Shown: positions 7,892 through 18,228, counted from the stretch's first letter. The stretch: 64,000 nucleotides of DNA from Serratia liquefaciens ATCC 27592 (GCF_000422085.1 NC_021741.1:4588001-4652000), one strand, 5' to 3'. Numbers and translations: made by a program. Notes: generated by a model not told the origin, from the sequence alone.

Positions 7892-9925
7892 ATGCTTTCC
7901 TCAACATTCGTTCGTACCAAAGCAGGGCGTTCAAAGCCTGTCCGACTTACCGCAGTTATCGCGGCAGCCCTTTTCCTTGCAGGTTGCCCGAGTCAGGCCC
8001 CGCAGACGCCGCCCGCTAATATACAGGACGAAGCGAGCGCCAGTTCCGATTACTATCTGCAGCAGCTACAGCAAAGCAGCAATGATAACAAGGCTGACTG
8101 GCAATTACTTGCTATTCGCGCGTTACTGCGCGAAGGGAAACTGCCGCAGGCCAGTGAACAACTGAACCAGCTGCCGAAAAACCTCAGCAGCGTTCAACTG
8201 GTGGAGCGCCAGTTACTGAGCGCCGAGCTGCAGGTGGCGAACAAAAGCTACGTCGCTGCCCGCACCACCCTGAGCCATCTGGATACCGGCTCGTTGTCGG
8301 CCAACCAACTGGTGCGCTTCTACCAGGCGCAGATCGCTGCCAATCAGGGTAAACCTTCTCTGCCGCTGATCCGCGCTTACATCGCACAAGAACCGCTGGT
8401 GACCGGCAAAGCGCACCAAACCAATCTGGACCAGACCTGGCTGGCCCTGCTGCAGCTGACACCGCAGGACATGAACAGTCTGGTGATCAACGCCAATGAG
8501 AATGTACTGCAGGGCTGGTTGGATCTGCTGCGCGTTTATCAGGACAACAAACAGGATCCCGATCTGCTGAAGGCCGGTATTAAAGATTGGCAGAATCGCT
8601 ACCCGCAGAATCCGGCGGCGAAAACACTGCCCACTCAGTTAAACCAGGTACTGAACTTTACCCAGGCTTCTACTTCAAAAATCGCACTACTGCTGCCGTT
8701 GAACGGCCAGGCAAAAGTGTTCGCCGACGCGATCCAAAAAGGGTTTGAAGCGGCGAAAAACGGCGTGACGCCTTCCGCTCCGGTGCAACAACAACAGCAG
8801 CAACAGCCTACCAGCGAGCCGGTACAGGCTCCTGCCTCGACGGATCCTAATGCCAACGGCGCAGTAAGCACCTCGGCGCCGTCAGCAGATGCTGCCCCGG
8901 TCGCTGCCGCTCAGCCTTCTGCTCCGTCTACCGCGCCAATTACGCCGCCGCAGGCCGCTAACGCGCAAATTAAGGTGTATGATACCTCCAGTCAGCCACT
9001 GGCCGCGCTGCTGACGCAGGCCCAGCAGGATGGTGCCACCCTGGTGGTCGGCCCGCTGCTGAAAGAAAATGTCGATCAACTGGCCGGCAGCACCACCACC
9101 CTGAACGTCTTGGCGCTCAACCAGCCGGAAACGCCGAAGGACAATCCGAACATTTGTTACTTCGCGCTTTCACCGGAAGATGAAGCCCGCGATGCTGCCC
9201 GCCACATTTGGGAACAGCAGAAACGGCAACCGCTGTTGCTGATCCCGCGCGGTGCCTTCGGCGATCGCGTTGCCAAAGCCTTTAATCAGGAGTGGCAAAA
9301 ACTGGGCGGCCAAACGGTGCTGCAGCAAAATATCGGCTCCGCCGGTGAACTGCGCCAAATGGTGAACAGCGGCGGCATTCGCATGTCGGGTACGCCAATC
9401 TCCACCGCGCCGGCACCGCAGGCCGTTACCATTGCCGGGCTGACCATCCCTGCGCCACCGAGCGATACGCCAGCAGCCAGCGGCGGCAGCGTAGATTCGG
9501 TCTATATCGTCGCGACCCAGTCCCAGCTGACGTTGATCAAACCGATGATCGACATGGCCACCAACTCGCGCAGCAAGCCGGCGATGTACGCCAGTTCACG
9601 CAGCTACCAGGCCGGTGCCGGTCCGGACTTCCGTCTGGAAATGGAAGGCCTGCAGTTCAGCGATATCCCGTTGCTGGCCGGTGCCAACCCGCAGCTATTG
9701 CAGCAGGCAAGCAGCCAGTTCCGCAACGACTACTCGCTGGTGCGTCTGTACGCCATGGGGATGGATGCCTGGACATTGTCCAACCACTTTGCTGAAATGC
9801 GCCAGTTGCCCGGCTTCCAGGTCTCAGGCACCACTGGCATGCTGACCGCCTCACCGGGTTGCGTCATCAACAGAAAACTGCCTTGGCTGCAATACCGCCA
9901 GGGCATGGTCGTTCCGGTCTCTTGA
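7892..9925 (+). CDS. lpoA: Outer-membrane lipoprotein activator of PBP1a, LpoA
   Basis: Outer-membrane lipoprotein that reaches through the periplasm to stimulate the transpeptidase PBP1a. 677 residues from the ATG at 7892; lipobox LAGC with the lipidated Cys at 32. The N-terminal TPR-like domain (to about 280) is followed by a low-complexity Gln then Pro/Ala/Ser linker (about 295-355; it starts with a run of CAA/CAG codons), then a periplasmic-binding-protein-like C-terminal domain. In-frame upstream starts would put a hydrophilic stretch before the signal peptide. The 3' end runs into yraN. Confidence 0.95.
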   Translation: MLSSTFVRTKAGRSKPVRLTAVIAAALFLAGCPSQAPQTPPANIQDEASASSDYYLQQLQQSSNDNKADWQLLAIRALLREGKLPQASEQLNQLPKNLSSVQLVERQLLSAELQVANKSYVAARTTLSHLDTGSLSANQLVRFYQAQIAANQGKPSLPLIRAYIAQEPLVTGKAHQTNLDQTWLALLQLTPQDMNSLVINANENVLQGWLDLLRVYQDNKQDPDLLKAGIKDWQNRYPQNPAAKTLPTQLNQVLNFTQASTSKIALLLPLNGQAKVFADAIQKGFEAAKNGVTPSAPVQQQQQQQPTSEPVQAPASTDPNANGAVSTSAPSADAAPVAAAQPSAPSTAPITPPQAANAQIKVYDTSSQPLAALLTQAQQDGATLVVGPLLKENVDQLAGSTTTLNVLALNQPETPKDNPNICYFALSPEDEARDAARHIWEQQKRQPLLLIPRGAFGDRVAKAFNQEWQKLGGQTVLQQNIGSAGELRQMVNSGGIRMSGTPISTAPAPQAVTIAGLTIPAPPSDTPAASGGSVDSVYIVATQSQLTLIKPMIDMATNSRSKPAMYASSRSYQAGAGPDFRLEMEGLQFSDIPLLAGANPQLLQQASSQFRNDYSLVRLYAMGMDAWTLSNHFAEMRQLPGFQVSGTTGMLTASPGCVINRKLPWLQYRQGMVVPVS

Positions 9926-10275
9926 GTCAACGCGCCACAGGGGCGGGCTATGAATTACAGGCCCGCCACTATCTGGAACGCGCCGGGCTCACTTTCTTCG
10001 CCGCCAATGTTACGCTGCGCGGCGGTGAGCTCGACCTGATCATGCGCGATGGCCAAACCTGGGTGTTCGTTGAAGTACGCTACCGGCGCAGCGATGCGTT
10101 TGGCGGTGCAGCCGCCAGCGTTACCTATCGCAAGCAACAGCGGTTGCTGCATGCCGCCGCCGTTTGGCTGGCGGGGCGCGGAGCCAGTTTTGACACATCG
10201 TCTTGCCGTTTTGATGTTTTGGCCATTACCGGTAGCCAGTTAGAATGGATACCCAATGCCTTCAATGCGGATTAA
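9922..10275 (+). CDS. yraN: UPF0102 family protein YraN
   Basis: Nuclease-fold (UPF0102) protein of unknown function, often beside lpoA and diaA. The restriction-endonuclease-like core is seen in [11 protein letters not shown]...VFVEVRYR. I start it at TTG 9922, which overlaps the lpoA stop as TTGA and gives 117 residues with the family-like [12 protein letters not shown]-terminus. An alternative ATG at 9859 inside lpoA would give 138 residues with an atypical N-terminus. The start is uncertain; the gene is not. Confidence 0.85.
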   Translation: MSQRATGAGYELQARHYLERAGLTFFAANVTLRGGELDLIMRDGQTWVFVEVRYRRSDAFGGAAASVTYRKQQRLLHAAAVWLAGRGASFDTSSCRFDVLAITGSQLEWIPNAFNAD

Positions 10276-10326
10276 ACGCGGTTTACCGGTGCAGACCGGC
10301 CCTTTGACTTAGTGGATTAATACAAC

Positions 10327-10917
10327 GTGCTGGATAGAATTAAAGCCTGTTTTACCGAAAGCATCCAAACCCAGATTGCGGCGGCGGAAGCTTTGCCCGA
10401 CGCCATCTCGCGTGCAGCAATGACGCTGGTTCAATCCTTACTTAACGGTAATAAAATTCTGTGCTGCGGTAACGGCACCTCGGCAGCCAATGCTCAGCAT
10501 TTCGCCGCCAGCATGATCAACCGCTTTGAAACCGAGCGCCCAAGCCTGCCGGCCATTGCCCTGAATGCCGATAACGTAGTGCTGACCGCGATCACCAACG
10601 ATCGCCTGCACGATGAAGTCTATGCCAAACAGGTTCGTGCGCTCGGACACGCCGGCGACGTACTGCTGGCAATTTCCACCCGTGGCAATAGCCGTGATAT
10701 TGTGAAAGCGGTCGAAGCCGCCGTGACGCGTGACATGACGATTGTCGCACTTACCGGTTACGACGGTGGGGAACTGGCCGGCTTGCTCGGTCAGCAGGAT
10801 GTCGAGATCCGCATCCCTTCCCACCGCAGTGCACGCATTCAGGAAATGCATATGCTGACTGTAAATTGCCTATGCGACCTGATAGATAATACGTTGTTTC
10901 CCCACCAGGACGATTAA
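10327..10917 (+). CDS. diaA: DnaA initiator-associating protein DiaA
   Basis: SIS-domain protein that binds DnaA, helps it assemble at oriC and times replication initiation. 196 residues, the same as E. coli, and nearly identical to it. The phosphosugar-binding SIS fold spans about residues 34-196. The start codon is GTG (10327), matching the family N-terminus. It lies 51 bases after yraN, probably in the same transcript. Confidence 0.95.
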   Translation: MLDRIKACFTESIQTQIAAAEALPDAISRAAMTLVQSLLNGNKILCCGNGTSAANAQHFAASMINRFETERPSLPAIALNADNVVLTAITNDRLHDEVYAKQVRALGHAGDVLLAISTRGNSRDIVKAVEAAVTRDMTIVALTGYDGGELAGLLGQQDVEIRIPSHRSARIQEMHMLTVNCLCDLIDNTLFPHQDD

Positions 10918-10926
10918 GGAACTGAG

Positions 10927-11502
10927 ATGAAGCTAAAAGCCACATTTGCAGTGCTGTCCAGCGCCCTGCTGTTACAAGGTTGTATTGCAGGCGTTGTCGT
11001 TGGCAGCGCCGCCGTCGCCACTAAAACGGCCACCGACCCACGCAGCGTGGGGACTCAGGTAGACGATGGGACGCTGGAAGCCCGGGTTGAAAATGCCCTG
11101 AGCAAAGATCAGCAGCTGAAAAAAGAGGCTCGGGTGGTTGCGACCGCCTATCAGGGTAAAGTCCTGCTGACTGGCCAATCGCCAAGCACCGATCTGGCGG
11201 CTCGCGCCAAGCAAATCGCCATGGGCGTTGAAGGCACCACCGAAGTGTATAACGAGATCCGTCAGGGAACGCCGGTTAGCCTGAGCACCGCCTCCTCCGA
11301 TACCTGGATCACCACCAAGGTCCGTTCACAGCTGCTCACCAGCGATACGGTGAAGTCATCCAACGTGAAAGTGACCACTGAAAATGGCGAAGTGTTCTTG
11401 CTGGGCCTGGTCACCCAACAGGAAGGCCAGTCTGCGGCGCAGATCGCCAGCCAGGTGAGCGGCGTGAAACACGTCACCACCGCCTTCACCTTCGTTAAAT
11501 GA
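10927..11502 (+). CDS. dolP: Outer-membrane BON-domain lipoprotein DolP
   Basis: Division- and outer-membrane-stress-associated lipoprotein (formerly YraP), 191 residues as in E. coli. Signal peptide with lipobox LQGC, lipidated Cys19. Two BON domains at about residues 46-115 and 124-191; the second binds anionic phospholipid in E. coli. There it supports outer-membrane integrity and BAM activity and belongs to the sigma-E response. It starts nine bases after diaA and ends at a terminator. Confidence 0.95.
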   Translation: MKLKATFAVLSSALLLQGCIAGVVVGSAAVATKTATDPRSVGTQVDDGTLEARVENALSKDQQLKKEARVVATAYQGKVLLTGQSPSTDLAARAKQIAMGVEGTTEVYNEIRQGTPVSLSTASSDTWITTKVRSQLLTSDTVKSSNVKVTTENGEVFLLGLVTQQEGQSAAQIASQVSGVKHVTTAFTFVK

Positions 11503-11509
11503 TCCTTCA

Positions 11510-11538
11510 GGCAAGGGGCCTTCCCCTTGCCGCTTTTC
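11510..11538 (+). terminator. Terminator after dolP
   Basis: Stem GGCAAGGGG / CCCCTTGCC (11510-11518 with 11523-11531), loop CCTT, followed by GCTTTTCTG. Confidence 0.8.
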
Positions 11539-11618
11539 TGCACGCTCCCCGCTGTTGTACCCTGGTTTAATGAGTCGCGTTTAAAGTCATCTCTCACTTC
11601 ATTACGGATAAAATTCAA

Positions 11619-13181
11619 ATGGACAGAATTTTAATCGGTTTTCTCACTGCCGTTTCTTTATTCACCGCCGGAGTTTCCGCCGCCAATCCGCCGCAGGAAG
11701 CGCCCCGCGCCGAGCACGCCCCGGCCCCGATGGCCGATCAAACCGTTGCTACCGAAGGCGCGATCACGGTCAACCAGGTAAAAATCAATTATCAGGCGCA
11801 AACCGGGGTGCTGGAATTGAGTAAAGACGACCCTGAAGATCCCGTGACCGGCATGTTCTATGTCGCGTATTTCAAAAAGAATGAGAATAAGAACGAGAAC
11901 AGGCCGATTACCTTTATCTACAACGGCGGGCCGGGCTCCGCCTCGCTTTGGCTGCATATGGGGGCACTCGGGCCTAAACGGGTTATCGCTACTCAGCCAG
12001 AGAAAACACAGCTGGCGCCTTACCAACTAACCGATAACCAATACAGCCTGCTCAACGTCAGCGATCTGGTGTTTATCGATGCCCCCGGAACGGGTTACAG
12101 CCGCTTTTCCAGCAGTGCCGCCAGCCAGCCGGAGAGAGCGCAGCAAAAATCACAGAGTGCCAGCAACGTTTATGGCGTCAACGGCGATGCTCAGGCTTTT
12201 TCTCAGTTTATCGTTCAGTTTCTAACGCATTACCAACGCTGGAACTCACCTAAATATTTATTGGGTGAAAGCTACGGCACTACCCGCTCGGTGGTATTGG
12301 CCGAGACGCTAAAAAATCAGAATATCGATCTTAACGGTATTATCCTGATGTCGCAGTTTCTGAACTATGACAATAATGTCGACGATCCCAATCAAAACCC
12401 CGGCGTCGATCAGCCTTACTACCTGGCACTACCCACCTACGCGGCCAGCGCGTGGTACCACCAGCGGCTGCCGGGCAAACACCAGAACCTGCAAACCTTG
12501 TTAGACCAGGCCGAGAAGTTTGCACTGGGAACTTATGCCCAGGCATTGCTGCAAGGTGCCAATCTGCCTGAAAAAGATCGCCAAACGCTCGCCGAGCAAC
12601 TTTACCAATTTACCGGCATTTCGGCCGATTATTGGCTCAAGGCCAATCTGCGCCTAAGTGGGCCGGTTTTCGCCAAACAACTGTTGAGCGGCCAGGACGA
12701 GACCATTGGCAGAATCGATACCCGCTATCGTGGGCCGTCGCTGGATAATATCGCCGAAACGTCCAATTACGATCCCAACATCAGTGCAATTACTTCCGCC
12801 TACGTCGCGCAATTCCACGATTATCTTGGCAAGACGCTGCATTTTAGCGCCGACCAAAACTATCGCGCATTTTCCGATGAGATCTATGACTGGAACATGT
12901 CCAGCAACAGCCGCGACAGATCGTTTAACGTGTTGCCGAGCCTGTCGCGGGTGATGAAAATGAACCCGGCAATGAGAGTGATGGTGATAGGAGGGGTTTA
13001 CGATCTGGCCACGCCTTATTTCGTCGCCAAATATGAGATGAGCCATCTGCCCGTGTCGCCCAAACTACGCGACAATATCCGTTTCTATTGGTATGACACC
13101 GGGCATATGCCGTACGTGGATGAACCATCGCTCAAAAAGATGCATGCAGACCTGAGTGCGTTTATCAGTCAAAAACCCTGA
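11619..13181 (+). CDS. Secreted serine carboxypeptidase (peptidase S10)
   Basis: Peptidase family S10 protein of 520 residues, predicted to remove C-terminal residues from peptides in the periplasm or outside. Signal peptide 1-21 (ends GVSA). The oxyanion-region motif NGGPGSAS is at 102-109. The catalytic triad is visible: S218 in GESYG, D462 in GGVYDLATP, H496 in DTGHMPY. It is not part of the E. coli lpoA-dolP neighbourhood and has its own promoter space after the dolP terminator. Family assignment is firm; substrate and physiological role are unknown. Confidence 0.88.
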   Translation: MDRILIGFLTAVSLFTAGVSAANPPQEAPRAEHAPAPMADQTVATEGAITVNQVKINYQAQTGVLELSKDDPEDPVTGMFYVAYFKKNENKNENRPITFIYNGGPGSASLWLHMGALGPKRVIATQPEKTQLAPYQLTDNQYSLLNVSDLVFIDAPGTGYSRFSSSAASQPERAQQKSQSASNVYGVNGDAQAFSQFIVQFLTHYQRWNSPKYLLGESYGTTRSVVLAETLKNQNIDLNGIILMSQFLNYDNNVDDPNQNPGVDQPYYLALPTYAASAWYHQRLPGKHQNLQTLLDQAEKFALGTYAQALLQGANLPEKDRQTLAEQLYQFTGISADYWLKANLRLSGPVFAKQLLSGQDETIGRIDTRYRGPSLDNIAETSNYDPNISAITSAYVAQFHDYLGKTLHFSADQNYRAFSDEIYDWNMSSNSRDRSFNVLPSLSRVMKMNPAMRVMVIGGVYDLATPYFVAKYEMSHLPVSPKLRDNIRFYWYDTGHMPYVDEPSLKKMHADLSAFISQKP

Positions 13182-13206
13182 TACAAAATTCACTGCTAAA
13201 GAGACG

Positions 13207-13232
13207 GCTCCCCTGCCTAACGGTAGGGGAGC
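13207..13232. terminator. Bidirectional hairpin between S10 peptidase and mtgA
   Basis: Stem GCTCCCCT / AGGGGAGC (13207-13214 with 13225-13232), with an inner CC/GG pair, between the convergent S10 gene and mtgA. No strong T-run follows. Confidence 0.55.
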
Positions 13233-13238
13233 ATCAGG

Positions 13239-13970
13239 TTAATCGAGCTTATTCTCTTTCAGGAAACCTTCCCCACCCAACTGGCGCATCTGGCGCATGA
13301 TCCACTGCTGTCGCTGTATGACATAGCCGGAAGGCGCATTGGCCTTGAAGCGATGTGGATTGGGCAACACCGCCGCCAGCAGTGCGGCCTCCGATGCAGT
13401 CAGACGCTTGGCCGGTTTATTGAAGTAGCGCCGTGACGCTTCCTCTACGCCGAATACGCCGTCGCCGAACTCCACGATATTCAGGTATACCGTCAGGATC
13501 CGACGCTTGGTCCACACCAGTTCGATGCCGGAGGTCAAACCGGCCTCTAACCCTTTGCGCAACCAACTGCGGCCGTCCCACAGGAACAGGTTCTTCGCGG
13601 TTTGCTGCGACAGCGTAGAAGCGCCACGAATGCGCGTGGGCCGACGTTCATTGTGGCTGAACGCCTTTTCTATCGCCGCCACGTCAAAACCCCAGTGATC
13701 CGGGAACTTCTGATCTTCCGCCGCCATCACCGCCAATGCCATCTGCGGGGAAATCTCGTCCATCGACACCCAGTCGGAGTGCGCCACATAGCCAAAATCG
13801 CCCCTCAGCCAGGCACCGATCTGCCGCTCGACCATCACCGCAGAAAAAGGCACCGGTAAAAAAGCAAATACCAGGATACCCAGCAGCCAGGCGCCAACCA
13901 CTGCGATCAATCCGCGTTTCAGCCAAAACCATGGCCGGGATAGCATCGATTTGCCCACAGATTTTCTCAT
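13239..13970 (-). CDS. mtgA: Monofunctional peptidoglycan glycosyltransferase MtgA
   Basis: Polymerises lipid II into glycan strands at the inner membrane; family GT51 without a transpeptidase domain. 243 residues (E. coli 242). One membrane anchor at about residues 18-40. The catalytic Glu is E85 in [14 protein letters not shown], and GASTLSQQ and [10 protein letters not shown] of the GT51 fold follow. Its ATG overlaps the elbB stop by four bases, so it is translated with elbB. Confidence 0.94.
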   Translation of the reverse strand: MRKSVGKSMLSRPWFWLKRGLIAVVGAWLLGILVFAFLPVPFSAVMVERQIGAWLRGDFGYVAHSDWVSMDEISPQMALAVMAAEDQKFPDHWGFDVAAIEKAFSHNERRPTRIRGASTLSQQTAKNLFLWDGRSWLRKGLEAGLTSGIELVWTKRRILTVYLNIVEFGDGVFGVEEASRRYFNKPAKRLTASEAALLAAVLPNPHRFKANAPSGYVIQRQQWIMRQMRQLGGEGFLKENKLD

Positions 13971-14620
13971 TCAGCCAAATCCAGCACCCGTGAAACCAGC
14001 TTATCAATCCCGCGGGCGGCCTCACCGATCGATTTCGCCAACATATAGGCCGGCGTGGTCACCACTTTGTTCTCAATATCCACCACGATATCGTCAACCG
14101 GGCAAATGACCGGCTCACCGCCCATGGCATCAATCACTTCACCGAGGTCAGGATCGTTGCCAATGGTCAGCCGCACTTGTTGATCCAGCAACTTTGGCAG
14201 CAGCGCCGGCGCGATGCACATAAAACCAATTGGTTTATTTGCCTTATGCATTTGTTGCGTTAGCTTCGCTAAATCTTTATCAATCCAGCATTCCGCCCCT
14301 TCGCTGGCAAAACTGCTGAGGTTCTTCGCAGCGCCAAACCCACCGGGGACAATCAGGGCGTCCAGTTGGTCGGCATCGGCCTGTGAAAGCGGCTGGATCT
14401 TGCCTCTGGCAATGCGCGCGGACTCCAGCAAAACATTGCGCGCCTCTGGCATTTCATCACCAGATAAGTGATTAATAACATGAAGTTGAGGTTTATCAGG
14501 CGCAAAGCACACCGCCTGTGCGCCTGCCCGGTCCAACGCCAGCAGCGTCAGGACGGCCTCATGGATCTCCGTACCGTCATAAACCCCGCAGCCACTCAGC
14601 ACTACACCCACGTTTTTCAT
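13967..14620 (-). CDS. elbB: Glyoxalase ElbB
   Basis: DJ-1/PfpI-superfamily protein of 217 residues, the same as E. coli ElbB, which has low glyoxalase activity and was found through isoprenoid synthesis screens. The nucleophile-elbow cysteine is C135 in GFMCIAPA. Start at ATG 14620 after an AGGAGGAAGG Shine-Dalgarno; a longer in-frame reading to 14671 adds 17 residues foreign to the family. Forms an overlapping pair with mtgA. Confidence 0.94.
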   Translation of the reverse strand: MKNVGVVLSGCGVYDGTEIHEAVLTLLALDRAGAQAVCFAPDKPQLHVINHLSGDEMPEARNVLLESARIARGKIQPLSQADADQLDALIVPGGFGAAKNLSSFASEGAECWIDKDLAKLTQQMHKANKPIGFMCIAPALLPKLLDQQVRLTIGNDPDLGEVIDAMGGEPVICPVDDIVVDIENKVVTTPAYMLAKSIGEAARGIDKLVSRVLDLAE

Positions 14621-14718
14621 CACCCTTCCTCCTGTTGATACTGTCAACTGGTTAGTGCTCGGAGTAGTCAAACACTAATCTACATCACACATTTTAATGA
14701 ATCTTCTAACAAGAGCGC

Positions 14719-14748
14719 TTACATTTGCTATGTTGTTGGCTGTATGAT
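14719..14748 (+). promoter_or_regulatory. Candidate arcZ promoter
   Basis: Plus strand -10 TATGAT (14743-14748) with TTACAT (14719-14724) 18 bases upstream as a weak -35. It places the transcript start near 14755, which fits the expected ArcZ length. In E. coli arcZ is repressed by ArcA; I did not identify an ArcA box here. Confidence 0.45.
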
Positions 14749-14754
14749 GTTTAG

Positions 14755-14868
14755 GAATTCTCTACAACCTGCTCGACCAGAACACTAAATCCAATACGCA
14801 GGTTCACAATTTCCCTGGTGTTGGCGCAATATTCGCGCACCCCGGCCTAGGTCGGGGTCATTTTTTTT
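14755..14868 (+). ncRNA. arcZ: Hfq-dependent small RNA ArcZ
   Basis: The sRNA ArcZ (also RyhA/SraH) of E. coli and Salmonella promotes rpoS translation and represses several mRNAs. The processed 3' segment is clearly conserved: it includes TTTCCCTGGTGTTGGCGCA (the seed region), ATTCGCGCACCCCGG and a terminator stem ACCCCGGCC/GGTCGGGGT ending in eight T (14861-14868). It lies between elbB and arcB, reading toward arcB, as in E. coli. Its last bases overlap the 3' end of arcB on the other strand. The 5' part has diverged, so the start is approximate. Confidence 0.88.
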
Positions 14869-17197
14869 CAGCTTCCGCTACCCACGCCCGCAGTACCTGC
14901 ACGTCGTTACGCCATTCCTGCTTCAGCTCATCCACCCAGTCCTGCACGTTATCCCACCACGCCGGCAACGTCGGGGTTTGAATTTGCTGTGCCAGCTGTT
15001 GCAAATGACGCAGCCCCACCGAACCCGCTGCACCTTTAATTTTGTGCCCTTCTTCCGTGATGCCTTTCTGGTCACGCGCGGTCATATTGGAATCCAACAC
15101 CGCCAGATAGCCCGGCATCATTTGCTCAAACATCTCCAGGCTCTGATGGATCAACTGCGGCCCCACCAGGTCCATGTACTGTTCCAGCATGGTGGTATCC
15201 AGTAAAGACTCATTAATCTGCATCGTCTTTTGCTCCATTTTCTTTGTGGTGTGAGAGGGTTGATGATCCCAGTAATGTTTAATCACCTTGGTCAGCGCCG
15301 GCACCGACAGCGGCTTGCTCAGCACGTCGTCCATCCCCGCGTCGAGATACTCTTTTTTGTCTTTCAGCACATTGGCAGTCAATGCAACCAGCGGCGGCAA
15401 TGCCTGCCCGGCATAGCGCTCTCGCAGCAACCGGGCGATATCCAGCCCGGTCATGTCCGGCAATTGGATATCCAGCAACACCAGATCGAACTCGTCAGGA
15501 TCAAACATCGCAAGCGCATCCTTGCCGTTCATCGCTACTTCGACGCTGTTGCCCAGCTTCTCCAGCACCGAACGCGCCACAATCACGTTCAGCTCGATAT
15601 CTTCGACCAGCAGAATATGCAGCGCCGGTAATGGCAGGGCCTCCTCCGCCTGCGTTTCACTTTCCGCTTCCTTCACAGCCGGCGCCTGGATGGTCAAAGT
15701 GAAGCAAGAACCGTGCCCTTGCACGCTGTTGACTGTGATATCGCCGCCCATGCTCTGCGCCAAGCGCTTGGAAACCGCCAGCCCAATGCCGGTGCCGGTC
15801 GCCGGACGGCCGCCGTGCTGGTCCTTGACCTGATAATACATGGCGAAGATTTTGTCCTGCTCATCCTTCGGAATCCCCATGCCGGAGTCTTCCACCTCAA
15901 ACACCAACCGATCCTGCTCTTCGCGGCGTACGCGGACCACGATTTGCCCCTGCGGCGTGAACTTCACCGCATTGCCGATCAGATTCCACAAGATCTGACG
16001 CAGGCGGGTACCATCGGTGATGATTTGCTGCGGCAGCGGTTGCTGCGGCTCCATCACAAACTGCAGGCCTTTCGGCTGAGCCAACAGGCCGGAGAGGTTT
16101 TCCAGGTCCGCCAGGAAGCCGGTGAAATCTACCGGTTGATTGTCGAGCTGCACTTTGCGCCGCTCAAGCTTGTCCATCTCGATAATGTCGTTGAAGATAT
16201 TGCCCAGGGTAATGGCGCTGACATGGATGGTTTTGAGGTATTTCAGCTGTTCGTCGTTTAACTCGGTATCGAGCAGAATGCGGCTCAGCCCGACAATGCC
16301 GTTAAGCGGCGTACGAAGCTCGTGGCTGATCGTGGAGATGAAGGTGGTCTTGTCCCTGCTGGCGTTCTCCAGCGCGTCCTGATAGCGCTTACGCTCAGTT
16401 ATATCGCGGCCAAAGCCCATCAGCCCATGCCGTTTGCCAACGCGATCGTAAAACGGCACTTTGCGCAGCTCAAAACAGGCCTTGCGCCCGTCCGGATAGA
16501 CCAGCCACTGTTCGTAGGTCAGCGAAACGTTGTGGCGGAACACTTTCTCATCGGTTTCTATCACCTTTTCGGCGATTTCCTGCCCGTAAACGTCATACGG
16601 CGTCAGGCCAATCAGCTGTTTTTCGCTTTTGCCGGTCAGCAGCTCCATCGCCCGGTTACAGCCGGAGAATTCTTTGTCTTCGTTACGGTAATACACCAGA
16701 TCCGGCGAGGCATCGAGGAAAGAACGCAACAGCGCCGACTGCTGGCCCAGTTCGATTTGCGCCAGTTCGCGCTGTTCCATTTCTTCCGTCAGCTTGTCCA
16801 TCACCTGCTGGCGTTCTTCTTCCGCCTTGATACGATCGGCAATTTCCTGATTCAGCTGGCTGATGTTGTCCTTAAGCTGCTGGTTCAGCTCCAGATCGCG
16901 GTGGCGCATCTCTTCCAGCTTATCTACCAGCCGCGCCAGGCGCTGGCGTGATTCTTCAAGCTGTTCGACCACCACCGACAGAAAGTAGACTGCCCAAGGC
17001 GTAATCAACAGGCCGAAGAAGATTGAGCGCACCACGTCGATGCTTTCCACTTCGCCGCGCAGCAGCATGGTCACCGCCATCTGCACCACCATCGCCAGCA
17101 CCACCAGCGCCGACGCCAGCAGCAGCGAAAAGCGTACCAGCCCCAGTTTTACCATTAAATCAACGTAGTACTGGGCTAACACCCGGATTTGCTTCAT
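14858..17197 (-). CDS. arcB: Hybrid sensor kinase ArcB
   Basis: Membrane sensor of the ArcBA system that reads the quinone redox state and phosphorylates ArcA under low oxygen. 779 residues. Two membrane helices (about 23-45 and 58-77), leucine-zipper linker, PAS domain (about 153-270) with redox cysteines C180 and C241, histidine kinase with H292 in SHELRTP, receiver with D576, HPt domain with H718. Start at ATG 17197 (MKQIR); an ATG 12 bases upstream is less family-like. Its 3' end overlaps the arcZ terminator on the opposite strand. Confidence 0.96.
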   Translation of the reverse strand: MKQIRVLAQYYVDLMVKLGLVRFSLLLASALVVLAMVVQMAVTMLLRGEVESIDVVRSIFFGLLITPWAVYFLSVVVEQLEESRQRLARLVDKLEEMRHRDLELNQQLKDNISQLNQEIADRIKAEEERQQVMDKLTEEMEQRELAQIELGQQSALLRSFLDASPDLVYYRNEDKEFSGCNRAMELLTGKSEKQLIGLTPYDVYGQEIAEKVIETDEKVFRHNVSLTYEQWLVYPDGRKACFELRKVPFYDRVGKRHGLMGFGRDITERKRYQDALENASRDKTTFISTISHELRTPLNGIVGLSRILLDTELNDEQLKYLKTIHVSAITLGNIFNDIIEMDKLERRKVQLDNQPVDFTGFLADLENLSGLLAQPKGLQFVMEPQQPLPQQIITDGTRLRQILWNLIGNAVKFTPQGQIVVRVRREEQDRLVFEVEDSGMGIPKDEQDKIFAMYYQVKDQHGGRPATGTGIGLAVSKRLAQSMGGDITVNSVQGHGSCFTLTIQAPAVKEAESETQAEEALPLPALHILLVEDIELNVIVARSVLEKLGNSVEVAMNGKDALAMFDPDEFDLVLLDIQLPDMTGLDIARLLRERYAGQALPPLVALTANVLKDKKEYLDAGMDDVLSKPLSVPALTKVIKHYWDHQPSHTTKKMEQKTMQINESLLDTTMLEQYMDLVGPQLIHQSLEMFEQMMPGYLAVLDSNMTARDQKGITEEGHKIKGAAGSVGLRHLQQLAQQIQTPTLPAWWDNVQDWVDELKQEWRNDVQVLRAWVAEAEKK

Positions 17198-17301
17198 AGC
17201 CGCTCCCATCAGACAGAATCGTCTAAATCATACCGTAAAACACCGAGGAGATAAGGAAGCAAACGTCGAAGTGTGGGAAAGATTGCAAATCAAAACAGCG
17301 A

Positions 17302-18228
17302 TCAAGGGCGATATTGCTGCTTTTCATCCAATCGGCTGCCCTGCCCGCCATGGCGTTGCAAATAGCCGCCGACCGCCTGCATGCCGTTCCAGCGATTTTC
17401 GCACCATAACGGTGCCAACAGCGTCGGCCGACGCGCGCTGGCGGAAATACGGTGATATACCACCTCCTTCGGCGTGTGGCGGATCATCTCTCCGGCGCTG
17501 GCGGCGTATGCCTCAAGCGACAGTTCAGGCAACCGACCCGCCTGCCAGGCCCGCGCCAGCGTGCTGCCGGTCACGATGTGCAGCGGATGCAACTTGATGC
17601 CATCCACGCCGCTGTCCACCACCCGTTGTAACGTGGTCAGATGTTCGGCGGCGCTTTCCCCCGGCAGCCCAACAATCAGATGGCTGCACACCTTCAGCCC
17701 GCGTTCGCGCGCCAGCCGGGCGGTGTGCTGATAACAGGAGAAATTGTGGCCGCGGTTAATGCGCTTTAGCGTTTTATCGTGCGCCGTCTGCAGCCCGAGT
17801 TCCAGCCACACTTCGTAGCCTTTTTCGCGGTAACTCGCCAGCAGATCCAGGGCGGCAGGTGGCACGCAGTCCGGCCGGGTTCCAACACAAATGCCGACCA
17901 TATCCGCCTGTCCCAGCGCCTGGCGGTACATCTCCGCCAGCAGATTCACTTCTGCATAAGTACTGGTATAGGCCTGGAAATAGGCCAGGTAGCGTTTTGC
18001 GCGATTCACCCTGTCGGCCTGTAGCGCCAACTGTTCGGCGATGCTTTGATACTGCATCTGTTCATCGGCAAAAGAAGCGACATTGCAGAAGGTACAGCCA
18101 CCACGCCCCAACGTGCCGTCGCGATTCGGGCAACTGAACCCGCCGTGCAGGGTGAGTTTATGGATCTTTTCGCCGTATCGCCGCTGAAGGTCGGCACCAA
18201 ACATATTGACTAATTGCGGCAACTGCAT
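17302..18228 (-). CDS. yhcC: Radical SAM protein YhcC
   Basis: TIGR01212-family radical SAM protein of 308 residues (E. coli YhcC 309), substrate not established. The iron-sulfur cysteines sit in an unusual wide motif, CPNRDGTLGRGGCTFCN, rather than the common CX3CX2C. The in-frame ATG at 18228 gives the family start MQLPQLVNMFG; upstream in-frame starts are unsupported. It precedes arcB on the same strand with a gap of about 100 bases. Confidence 0.92.
   Translation of the reverse strand: MQLPQLVNMFGADLQRRYGEKIHKLTLHGGFSCPNRDGTLGRGGCTFCNVASFADEQMQYQSIAEQLALQADRVNRAKRYLAYFQAYTSTYAEVNLLAEMYRQALGQADMVGICVGTRPDCVPPAALDLLASYREKGYEVWLELGLQTAHDKTLKRINRGHNFSCYQHTARLARERGLKVCSHLIVGLPGESAAEHLTTLQRVVDSGVDGIKLHPLHIVTGSTLARAWQAGRLPELSLEAYAASAGEMIRHTPKEVVYHRISASARRPTLLAPLWCENRWNGMQAVGGYLQRHGGQGSRLDEKQQYRP

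Noticed and set aside
8781..8960. CAA/CAG repeat and Pro/Ala-rich tract in lpoA
   Set aside because: Looked like a repeat expansion, but LpoA proteins normally have a variable low-complexity linker here.
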